Positions 32,988-40,148 of a DNA stretch of 57,996 nt are shown one piece after another. The notes beneath the pieces were generated by a model that was not told the DNA's origin, ran no database searches, and was given only the letters and a program-made list of their open reading frames with translations. The translations under genes and the position numbers were made by a program. This stretch comes from Planctomycetota bacterium (GTDB taxonomy: Bacteria; Planctomycetota; Planctomycetia; Pirellulales; PLA5), in assembly GCA_003576845.1 (NCBI GenBank), contig QEVJ01000015.1, positions 1-57,996 of the forward strand, given 5' to 3'. The first letter of the stretch is position 1; every line of letters begins with the position of its first letter.

Positions 32988-34437
32988 CCTCGTCCTCTTC
33001 TTCGTCGTCCTCTTCGGGCGCAGGGGCGGCCGGCATGGCGATCGCTTGCGCCGTGGTCAGACCAAGTTCGGTCATCAGCGCGAGTTCCTTCGCGCGCTGG
33101 CGAAGCTGGGTTTCCCAATCGAGACCGCGCCGCGCGTATTCGTCGGCGAGCGTGGTCGTGTGATTCGCTAAGCGCATCGTCTGCGCCGATGCTTCTTTGG
33201 CAGGGTCAACGTGTTCGTGGCCGTCCCAAAACCACTGGTGCGGCCAGTCGGCGATGAAACCGATTCCCGCGGGCAACAGGCCGGGGATCAAGACGGCCTC
33301 GTCGAACCATGCGGCGAGAATGTGGTCGAGCACGACGCATTCGAGATGCGCTTGCTCGACGCGCAGCGACTTGAAGTACGTTTGATGGTCGAGCCGACCA
33401 GAGGCGTAGTTGTACCCCGAGGAATTGCCCGCCGCGATGTTGAACGGGATATTGAGGCACCGGGCAATTTCATTGAGAACTTCCTTCTTGAACTCCGAAT
33501 ACCCGGTCGATGGTTGCTCGGCTTCGAGTTGGGACATCTTCCAGCCGCCGGGCATCGTGACCAGAGCCCGCTTCTCCAGTTCGACGGGCTCGAACGGCTC
33601 CGCGGCATCCGCTTCGCCGTTGGCCGGCGCGTCGGTGTAGAGGATGCCCGCGAAGTCGGCGGCCGTTTCGGCGGCGGCGAGAACTGCGAGCGTGAATCGT
33701 CGAAGCTGCGCGAATAGCGGCAACGCCGGCATGATGTCGGGGATGCCGCGCTGTTGGCCGGGCCGATCGGCACGGAACCAATGGACCACGGCACCGGCCG
33801 GAACGCGGTCGTACTCGCGGGATACGAGCGCCGACGTATCGCCGGGATGCGCTCGCAGCACGTGATACTCGACCGCGTTGCCGAAGGCGTCGAAGCCGAT
33901 CCCGTCAACGGCGTTCCGTGCGAACATGTTGATGTCGGGCGTGCAAACCTGATCGGCCTCGATGAGCCGCAGGTCGAGTTGCACGATGTTGGGCAGCACG
34001 GGGTTGTTCACCAGCACGCCGAACGCCTCGCCGTCTGAGGCGCGTGCCATCCGCATCGTGCGAAGCTTCTCAGCCAAGCCGATCGCCTTGGCCCAGGACA
34101 TGAACGCCAACTCGATGCGCCGGTTGGCTTCGGCGTCCTCCGTGAGCATTTGCAGACGGGGACCGGTTCCGACGACGTCGTTGGCCAGCGTCAGCACGAT
34201 CCCGCGGGCGTAGCTGTTGTTGGCGACCTCGTAGCGGGCGCGGTTCCGCAATAGCCGACGGACCTCGGGGCTATTGGCGGAGTTCGCCGACAGCCCGTCG
34301 GCGTTTGCCCAGTGCCGACGGTTGTCGTCGGTCGTTTGGGCCGCGTCGTAGCGGGCGCGAACGATCCGCACGTCCCGCGTTGGCGGCGCGGCCAGCGGCT
34401 TGGAGCGACGGAACGAATTGGCGATCCACCTGAGCAC
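32950..34437 (-). CDS. Portal protein, lambda type
   Basis: 495 residues from a GTG at 34437 that overlaps the preceding stop by one base. Features match the lambda gpB portal family: RARYEVANNSYARGIVLTLA early on, a WAKAIGLAEKLRTMRMARAS helix, and SGYNYASGRLDHQTYFKSLR near position 370. The acidic tail (EEDDEEEDEDVEEE) overlaps the capsid gene start. A dodecameric portal would sit at the capsid vertex and contact terminase. Confidence 0.85.
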   Translation of the reverse strand: MLRWIANSFRRSKPLAAPPTRDVRIVRARYDAAQTTDDNRRHWANADGLSANSANSPEVRRLLRNRARYEVANNSYARGIVLTLANDVVGTGPRLQMLTEDAEANRRIELAFMSWAKAIGLAEKLRTMRMARASDGEAFGVLVNNPVLPNIVQLDLRLIEADQVCTPDINMFARNAVDGIGFDAFGNAVEYHVLRAHPGDTSALVSREYDRVPAGAVVHWFRADRPGQQRGIPDIMPALPLFAQLRRFTLAVLAAAETAADFAGILYTDAPANGEADAAEPFEPVELEKRALVTMPGGWKMSQLEAEQPSTGYSEFKKEVLNEIARCLNIPFNIAAGNSSGYNYASGRLDHQTYFKSLRVEQAHLECVVLDHILAAWFDEAVLIPGLLPAGIGFIADWPHQWFWDGHEHVDPAKEASAQTMRLANHTTTLADEYARRGLDWETQLRQRAKELALMTELGLTTAQAIAMPAAPAPEEDDEEEDEDVEEETPTRQAA

Positions 34438-34631
34438 TACGTCGTCCCCGGCGGCACGAATTTGTTGAATACGAGGCCACGCGATTTGGATTTGGCGGCC
34501 GTCTTTGACGCCAGATAGCGGTCCGCGGCGATCTGGTCGGGCAGTTTGTGCTGCTCGACCGAACCGGTATCGCCCGAGGCCTTGGCCGGCCCCTGGGCGT
34601 TTTCGCGGATCGTGTCATCGAGTTCGGCCAT
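34437..34631 (-). CDS. Small head-tail joining-like protein (gpW position)
   Basis: 64 residues from ATG 34631 (MAELDDTIRENAQGPAKASG). Positively charged second half, ending RGLVFNKFVPPGTT. Lies between terminase and portal, the place of gpW-like joining proteins in lambda, but sequence likeness to gpW is weak. The frame continues to 34697 without a good start. Confidence 0.45.
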   Translation of the reverse strand: MAELDDTIRENAQGPAKASGDTGSVEQHKLPDQIAADRYLASKTAAKSKSRGLVFNKFVPPGTT

Positions 34632-34740
34632 CAGGTGCTCCCACGTCCGCGATTGAACGCGACCGCCTATTGGGATAAGGACCCGATGTGGTGACAAACT
34701 GACGAACCGAAAACGGAAGAATTAGGACTTGGTGCTATAT

Positions 34741-34932
34741 CTAGCAATGCGGTCGCGAGTTTCCCAACGGTGCCTCGAACGTCACAAGTTTCCGACCGCA
34801 ATGGCGACACTCCTTTCGCCGTCGCACCCGGCCATCACGAAGCGGTTCCGTATGCGTGGTCGAGAAATGCCGGCAGCCGCATTGCGGACACACGATGCCG
34901 GCGTCGCGGCGACTGTTGGGCTTCGAGGTCAT
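34741..34932 (-). CDS. NrdR-type stand-alone zinc ribbon
   Basis: 63 residues from ATG 34932, overlapping the terminase stop by four bases. The core CPQCGCRHFSTTHTEPLRDG followed by RRRKECRHCGRKLVTFE has the CxxC-x24-CxxC spacing and the R-rich knuckle of the NrdR N-terminal zinc ribbon, but the ATP-cone domain of NrdR is absent. Phage homologues could be regulators. Translation is probably coupled to terminase. Confidence 0.6.
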   Translation of the reverse strand: MTSKPNSRRDAGIVCPQCGCRHFSTTHTEPLRDGRVRRRKECRHCGRKLVTFEAPLGNSRPHC

Positions 34933-37199
34933 CGCCGACTCCGTCGTTGAAGCTCGGCGAAACTGACCCGTTCGCGTCTTGCCGGCGCAACGCTGCCTCC
35001 CGAACCTGCGAGAATCACTCCTTGCGCGGACGCGGCAACAGCGTTTCCGACGAGACAGTCGAGCCAATGGTTATCGCTCCGCTCCGGTCGGAGTTTCCAT
35101 TCGTCGACGGTCCGACCGCGGCCTTCGGTCTTCACGCGGTACTCGGCGGTCAGATGGTCGGCGAGGAGCCGATGCTGGTCCGGGCCGTCGCCGAACAGCG
35201 ACAGGCATCCACGTTCGCCCATCGAAACGGCCAAGCGTGCATGAACGAACGACTTCCAGAAGTTCGTGTCGAATACGACGTGCCGCACGGCGCGCTTGCC
35301 GTTGACGTTCGGCATCCGCCAGTTGTGGCCGATCCGATCGCCGGGCTTGCGCTTATATTCCGAAAACGGCTGACTCGAAGCGCCGACGAACCGACCGTGG
35401 CTTGGGATCACGATGCCCGCGTTGGCCGACTGCCGGCAGAACTGGTAAACCACGTCGGTGGAAGAACCCCAGTTGGCGTCGATCAGACAACGTTCAATCC
35501 GTAGCATCGCGCCGTCGTCGCGACGCCATTCGCGACCGAGGAACATCGCGGTGAGTGATTCGAGGCCAGCGTAGATCGCTCCTTCGAGGCCGCTGGCCTT
35601 CGTGGCGATGGTCAGCGTCTGCCGAGCGTCGCGGAGCGTGAAATACGGCCGGTGTTGGTCCGGAAACGTTCCGTAGTCAACCAAGTAACCGGTGAAGTCA
35701 TCCTCCCACGCGGCGACGACGTAGAACAGAAGCGATGCCTGCACGTCGACGAACATCGTCAGGTGGTTGCAGCCGATCGGTACTTCGTAGCGCTGCATGC
35801 GGTTGATTTTGCTGGCAATCTGGTCGGCGGTCAGTTCATCGTCGGTGCCAGCGTCGACGGGGAGCGGCTCGTTCTGATACTCGGCGAAGAAGGCTGCCTC
35901 GTCCTGCAGCTTCAGATTCATCGCGTGCTGAATCGCCGACGCCTCGTCATGATTGAACCGCTCGGGCCACGCGATCAATGCTCCCTCGTCCATCGCGGCG
36001 CGGTCGGCGACGTAGAACTCGGTGGCGACGTGGATGTCGCCGTGGCTGCGGAGGCTCTCGGCGCGGAGTTCGCCGTACCGCTGCCACTTCTTCTCATCAG
36101 TCGGGAACGAGTAGACCATCTTGGTCCGCTCGCCGTTCCATTCCGGATGCTTGTCGCGGCTGAGGATGTTGTCGGCCATGTCACCCGGCCGGATCACCGT
36201 ACAAGGCATGATTCCGGAGATCTTCTTGCCCGGCCCGCCGAGGCCGAGGACCGCACCGGCGAGAATCCCTTCGCGCGTTGCGCACTGTGAGAGCGACCGG
36301 GCCGATTCGTCAGTCTGCGGGTCGTCGAGAACGACGAGCGTCGGGCGGACTGTTTGGCCATCCGCCCGCTTGTATTTCATGCCGCGAATCCTCCCGGTGA
36401 TCCCGGCGACCTTGATGATCGCGCCGCTCGCCACGCTGCCCGGCATCGTCGGCAGCACGATCTCGCGGGCCGTCCAACCGATGTGCGTCCGCTCGCCTTT
36501 GTAGAGCTGGCCGTTGGCCCGGTTGGCGATGCCGTCGAGGGCTTGGATCGGATATGCGACCTCGGGGAAGTCGTCGAGCAGATAATCGCTGCCGTCGAAC
36601 TCCATCTTGATCGAATCGAGCATGTCCATCGCGTGGCCTTCGTCGCTACCGATCAGGCACACGAAATCGCGGTGGCCGTAGAGCACGGCCCAAATGCAGG
36701 CGCATTCGCAGATCGTGGTCTTGCCCGAACCTCGCGGCATCGCCATCGCGAAGAGTCCGCCGTGCAGCACGGCCTGCTCAATCTTGGCGATGACCTTCAA
36801 GTGGTCTGGCGACCACGGCAGGTGAAATGTCAGCGGGAAGTACGAATCGCAGAAGAAGCGAAAGTCCGATGCGGCCTTCTCTTTCCGCTCTGGATTAACG
36901 ACGTCTGGCAGATCACCAATGTCGCGGCCGGCGATTGCCAGCGCGATGTTGCGGGAGCGGGCCCGTTCCTTCAGTCGCTCATACGGATCGCCCTCCGGTT
37001 CGGGCTTTGGCGTATGGCGCTCATGGACCATCCAGGCGACATACCGCAGCAGATCGACGTGCCGCGCGTCGCCGATGCGTAGGCCAGCGCGAGTGCGGTG
37101 ACGATGCAACTGCCGTTCGTTGATCACCTCGCCCAGCGGCGTGCTGTTGAGCAGCCGGCACACTTCGGTCGGTCGCAATTGTCGCGGGTCACTCGCCAT
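34929..37199 (-). CDS. terL: Terminase large subunit
   Basis: 756 residues from ATG 37199, overlapping the upstream gene by 11 bases; frame to 37247 is possible but less likely. An N-terminal winged-helix-like region (RQLRPTEVCRLLNSTPLGEV) precedes the ATPase with Walker A PRGSGKTT (155-162) and Walker B VVLDDPQTD (about 290-298). A nuclease domain follows with the first acid in LTMFVDVQAS (about 480) and a late DNHWLDCLVGNAVAA motif. This motor packages DNA and cuts it at the ends of genome units. It is GpA-like in that the last segment is DNHWLDC. Confidence 0.85.
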   Translation of the reverse strand: MASDPRQLRPTEVCRLLNSTPLGEVINERQLHRHRTRAGLRIGDARHVDLLRYVAWMVHERHTPKPEPEGDPYERLKERARSRNIALAIAGRDIGDLPDVVNPERKEKAASDFRFFCDSYFPLTFHLPWSPDHLKVIAKIEQAVLHGGLFAMAMPRGSGKTTICECACIWAVLYGHRDFVCLIGSDEGHAMDMLDSIKMEFDGSDYLLDDFPEVAYPIQALDGIANRANGQLYKGERTHIGWTAREIVLPTMPGSVASGAIIKVAGITGRIRGMKYKRADGQTVRPTLVVLDDPQTDESARSLSQCATREGILAGAVLGLGGPGKKISGIMPCTVIRPGDMADNILSRDKHPEWNGERTKMVYSFPTDEKKWQRYGELRAESLRSHGDIHVATEFYVADRAAMDEGALIAWPERFNHDEASAIQHAMNLKLQDEAAFFAEYQNEPLPVDAGTDDELTADQIASKINRMQRYEVPIGCNHLTMFVDVQASLLFYVVAAWEDDFTGYLVDYGTFPDQHRPYFTLRDARQTLTIATKASGLEGAIYAGLESLTAMFLGREWRRDDGAMLRIERCLIDANWGSSTDVVYQFCRQSANAGIVIPSHGRFVGASSQPFSEYKRKPGDRIGHNWRMPNVNGKRAVRHVVFDTNFWKSFVHARLAVSMGERGCLSLFGDGPDQHRLLADHLTAEYRVKTEGRGRTVDEWKLRPERSDNHWLDCLVGNAVAASAQGVILAGSGGSVAPARRERVSFAELQRRSRR

Positions 37200-37416
37200 G
37201 TGTGCCTCCCGCGCTGCGGCCCATCTGCTTGGCGAGCCATGCTCCATAGTGGACCAGGTTCAACGTCCCATCCGGATTCGTCGGAGCGCCGGCGTCGATG
37301 TCGGCGCGAAGCATCATTTCGCTGATCGGCTCCCCGCCAACTTGCGACAGCGCGCGGGCGGCGTCTGCTAAGGCCAAAGCAGTCGGATTCAGCGGTAATC
37401 GCGGCGCATTCGACAT
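37189..37416 (-). CDS. Small protein upstream of terminase (small-subunit position)
   Basis: 75 residues from ATG 37416 (MSNAPRLPLNPTALALADAA). The much longer frame to 37809 covers the opposite-strand histone-like gene and is not credible. Helical first half followed by a short acidic loop (RADIDAGAPTNPDG) and a final helix (LVHYGAWLAKQMGRSAG). It may be the small terminase subunit or a cofactor; no HTH is obvious. Confidence 0.5.
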   Translation of the reverse strand: MSNAPRLPLNPTALALADAARALSQVGGEPISEMMLRADIDAGAPTNPDGTLNLVHYGAWLAKQMGRSAGGTHGE

Positions 37417-37570
37417 GGTTTCGGTCGCCCTAAAACGCCTCGGAAACGATTCTTGGAATTCTCGTCGATGTGCGGCGCACAGCGCTTGATGGCGTTCCGC
37501 CCGCATGGCTCTGTGTGTGTCGTGCGAAGCGATTTCCGCGACGCAAAACCAAACCGCAGGAGAATGAACC

Positions 37571-37918
37571 ATGTCCGCGAAGAAAACGACGACGAAGACT
37601 GCCGCCAAAAAACCAGCCGCGAATCCAAAGGCAAAGGTCGCCAAGACCTCGACGAAGACGACGAATGCCAAGAAGCCGAAGGTCGATGGCAAGATGAGCG
37701 CCCTCGACGCCGCCGCGAAGGTGCTGGCCGACGCCCGCGAGCCGATGAACACCAAGGCGATGATTGAGGCGATGGCCGCGAAGGGGTTGTGGACCAGCCC
37801 GGGCGGCAAGACCCCGCACGCGACTCTCTATTCCGCAATCGCGCGGGAGATCAACGACAAGGGCAACGACGCCCGGTTCGTCAAAGCGGAACGCGGCAAG
37901 TTCGCCGCCAAGAAGTAA
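37571..37918 (+). CDS. Histone-H1-like Lys/Ala-rich tail plus HARE-HTH winged helix
   Basis: 115 residues with AGGAG about eight bases before the ATG. Residues 1-40 are Lys/Ala/Thr-rich like eukaryotic H1 tails (KKTTTKTAAKKPAANPKAKV). Residues 41-115 form a HARE-HTH domain: MSALDAAAKVLADAREPMNT, KAMIEAMAAKGLW, GKTPHATLYSAI and a C-terminal basic tail. HARE-HTH domains bind DNA in restriction, methylation-linked and chromatin proteins. It is transcribed opposite to the late genes and could compact phage DNA or repress transcription. Placed between early and late operons. Confidence 0.75.
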   Translation: MSAKKTTTKTAAKKPAANPKAKVAKTSTKTTNAKKPKVDGKMSALDAAAKVLADAREPMNTKAMIEAMAAKGLWTSPGGKTPHATLYSAIAREINDKGNDARFVKAERGKFAAKK

Positions 37919-37929
37919 AGGACGAACCG

Positions 37930-38139
37930 ATGCAAGAAGTTGCCGATGCAATTCGGTCCGTGACGGCCAAGGTCCAACGGGCCATCGACGAAGGGCACCG
38001 TTCGCGCTGCATCGACGCGGACGACCTCGTCGATGTGCTCCTATCCGTGGCCGACGAACTGGATCCGCCGACGGGGCGGGCCAAGACGACGAAGCCGCCG
38101 CACGCACCACGCGGTCGGCGAACCCAACGCGGCCGCTAA
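37930..38139 (+). CDS. Small protein downstream of the histone-like gene
   Basis: 69 residues from ATG 37930, 11 bases after the preceding stop. Two amphipathic helices (VADAIRSVTAKVQRAIDEGH; DLVDVLLSVADEL) lead to a basic tail (APRGRRTQRGR). Likely a partner of the HARE-HTH protein by operon linkage. No family recognised. Confidence 0.55.
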   Translation: MQEVADAIRSVTAKVQRAIDEGHRSRCIDADDLVDVLLSVADELDPPTGRAKTTKPPHAPRGRRTQRGR

Positions 38140-38154
38140 CCCGGGCTGCCGACG

Positions 38155-38185
38155 ACGCCCCACGTTCGCCACGTCGGGGCGTTTT
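38155..38185 (+). terminator. Rho-independent terminator
   Basis: Stem ACGCCCCACGT / ACGT-c-GGGGCGT with a 5-base loop (TCGCC) and one bulged C, followed by TTTT. It ends the small + strand operon before the converging methylase gene. Confidence 0.75.
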
Positions 38186-38247
38186 CTCGTTGGTCGGAAC
38201 GGTGGCCACCTCGTCGGGCCGGCCGCGACACGGTGCAAACGTGGCGT

Positions 38248-39561
38248 TCACGCGGCCACCTCCGCGGCTGCTCGCCGCTCGGCTTTCCGGCCCGTGAACT
38301 TTTCCCACCGCTGGACGATCACGTCGCAGTACAACGCGTCGAGCTCCATTAGATAGGCGTGACGGCCGGTCTGTTCCGCAGCGATCAACGTTGAACCGCT
38401 CCCGCCGAAGAGATCGAGAACGTTCTCACCGGCCCGTGACGAGTACTGCATCGCGCGAACGGCGAGTTCCGTCGGCTTTTCGGTAAGGTGAACCATCGAC
38501 TGCGGATTCACCTTCTTGATCGACCAGACATCGACGGCGTTATTTGGCCCCAGGAATACATGCGCGGAACCCTCTCGCCAGCAATAAAAGCACCACTCGT
38601 GGTTGCCCATGAAATCTTTTCTGGTCAACACCGGATGTTCCTTCACCCAGATGATCGCCTGCGAGAAGTACAGCCCGTGGCGCTTCAGGACCGGCGGATA
38701 ATTCGCACAGTTCGCGTAGCCTCCCCAGCAATAGAGCGCCCGCCCCGGCAACAGCACGCGGGCGATGTTGCCGAACCAAGCGTCGAGCAGCTTGTCGAAC
38801 GCTTCCTCGGAGACGAAGTCGTTCGCCAACGGACGGTCCTTGGCGCGGAGCTTCTTCTGCGTTGGTTTTGCCTTGCCCGGATGGCGGGCCACGTCGAGAC
38901 CCTGGTGATGCGTCGTGCCCTGAAACGACGACAGGCCAGCGGCAATCGCGTTGTTCGATCGCGGCTCGACTTTGACGTTGTAGGGAGGGTCCGTGTTCAC
39001 CAAATGAACCGCCGCGCCGTCGAGCAGCCGATCGAGGTCTTCCGGCTTGCTGCTGTCGCCGCAGAGAAGTCGGTGGTTACCGAGCACCCAGAGGTCGCCC
39101 GGCCGGGTCGTCGCCTCGTCCGGCGGCGCGGGCACGTCATCCGGATCGCACAACCCGTCCGCGAGGCCGGGGCCGAGCAGCTTCGCCAACTCGTCGGCAT
39201 CGAAGCCCAGTAGCCCGAGGTCGTAGTTGCACGCCTTGAGGTCGGCCAACTCGATCGGCAACAGGTCATAATTCCATTCGGCGAGCGACGCCGTCTGGTT
39301 GTCAGCGATGCGGTATGCCCGAAGCTGCTCCGGCGTCAGATCGGTGGCGACGTGAACCGGCACCTTCTCCAGCCCCAGCTTCTGTGCCGCCTTGTAGCGG
39401 GTGTGGCCGCAGATAATGACGCCGTCGGGATCGACGACGATCGGTTGACGGAAGCCGAATTCTCGGATCGACGCCGCTACGGCGTCGACCGCGCTATCGT
39501 TGATCCGGGGGTTCTTGTCATACGGCCGGATATCAGCCAGCGGACGAAGTTCGATCTTCAT
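38248..39561 (-). CDS. ParB-like plus DNA (N4/N6) methyltransferase fusion
   Basis: 437 residues from ATG 39561, preceded by GAGGAGA. Residues 1-100 are a ParB/Srx-like domain (MKIELRPLADIRPYDKNPRI, then VICGHTRYKAAQKLGLEKVP). Residues about 155-437 are a DNA methylase with catalytic DPPY at 191-194 and a C-terminal SAM motif DLFGGSGSTL (about 384-393), the circularly ordered beta class. This combination is common in phages and protects DNA from restriction or marks packaging/replication. No cognate endonuclease is adjacent. Confidence 0.85.
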   Translation of the reverse strand: MKIELRPLADIRPYDKNPRINDSAVDAVAASIREFGFRQPIVVDPDGVIICGHTRYKAAQKLGLEKVPVHVATDLTPEQLRAYRIADNQTASLAEWNYDLLPIELADLKACNYDLGLLGFDADELAKLLGPGLADGLCDPDDVPAPPDEATTRPGDLWVLGNHRLLCGDSSKPEDLDRLLDGAAVHLVNTDPPYNVKVEPRSNNAIAAGLSSFQGTTHHQGLDVARHPGKAKPTQKKLRAKDRPLANDFVSEEAFDKLLDAWFGNIARVLLPGRALYCWGGYANCANYPPVLKRHGLYFSQAIIWVKEHPVLTRKDFMGNHEWCFYCWREGSAHVFLGPNNAVDVWSIKKVNPQSMVHLTEKPTELAVRAMQYSSRAGENVLDLFGGSGSTLIAAEQTGRHAYLMELDALYCDVIVQRWEKFTGRKAERRAAAEVAA

Positions 39562-39602
39562 GTCATTCTCCTCAGAAAAGCGTGCGGTTGTTGCCGTGTA
39601 TC

Positions 39603-39803
39603 TCACCGGCTGGAAGCGAATGCTGGCGGTTCGTCGCGATGATCTGGTCGATGAGCCGGAATGCACGTTCCGCCGAATAGCAATGCGAGCAGCACCGTGA
39701 ACCAAGCTACGTGCCAGAAGAACCGTTCGAGCCCCTTGGCGGTCGGCACGACGATGCGATTCCAGCGGTCGTGCGCAAGTTCGGATTCATTTCGCGGTGA
39801 CAT
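39603..39803 (-). CDS. Small membrane protein (possible holin-like)
   Basis: 66 residues, ATG preceded by GGAG at nine bases. One strong membrane helix at about residues 29-49 (FFWHVAWFTVLLALLFGGTC) with a charged N-terminus and a short acidic/basic tail. A single-helix protein downstream of replication genes might be a holin or pinholin, but no endolysin was recognised, so this is only a possibility. Confidence 0.45.
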   Translation of the reverse strand: MSPRNESELAHDRWNRIVVPTAKGLERFFWHVAWFTVLLALLFGGTCIPAHRPDHRDEPPAFASSR

Positions 39804-40131
39804 GGGTTATCTCCAGTTCGAGTTCGGACAACGAAAAAAAACTATCTCTGACTTGGCGATTGTTCCCGCACGCATCTCCTTTCCCAGCTTGCCAGGAAGG
39901 AACCATGCGACTTCTTTCTTCTTTCACCCCCTCCCTCGCGCACACACGGATTTCCTCGCGTACGCGCGTGCGCGGGCGGGCGTGCGTGAAAGAGAGAAGG
40001 AAGAGAGAGAGTATGTATATTTCCCGTATTTCTTCGCATGACTTCTTTCCCACTTCTTTCCCACTTCGTTCAACATCCTTCGCAGCCCAATCACGTCGTT
40101 GAGGCCAACTTCTTTCCCACGGGCACGTCGC
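39804..40131. other. GA/TC-skewed intergenic region with repeats
   Basis: About 330 bases between the membrane peptide and the replication gene. It contains a low-complexity patch (GCGCGTGCGCGGGCGGGCG into AGAGAGAAGGAAGAGAGAGA, about 39960-40010) and the start of the ACTTCTTTCCC repeat cluster. Frames on both strands are low complexity and not convincing as genes. Confidence 0.5.
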
Positions 40132-40148
40132 TCAGCCACTTCTTTCCC
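40041..40148. repeat. Four-copy ACTTCTTTCCC repeat cluster
   Basis: Exact 11-mers ACTTCTTTCCC at 40041-40051, 40052-40062 (directly tandem), 40108-40118 and 40138-40148; a variant ACTTCTTTCTT lies at 39910. The last copy falls over the end of the primase-like gene. Possible iterons, operators or translated KEV-type repeats. Confidence 0.6.

Noticed and set aside
37417-37809. Upstream extension of the small gene before terminase
   Set aside because: It would run antisense to the histone-like gene, which has its own ribosome site and a convincing domain.
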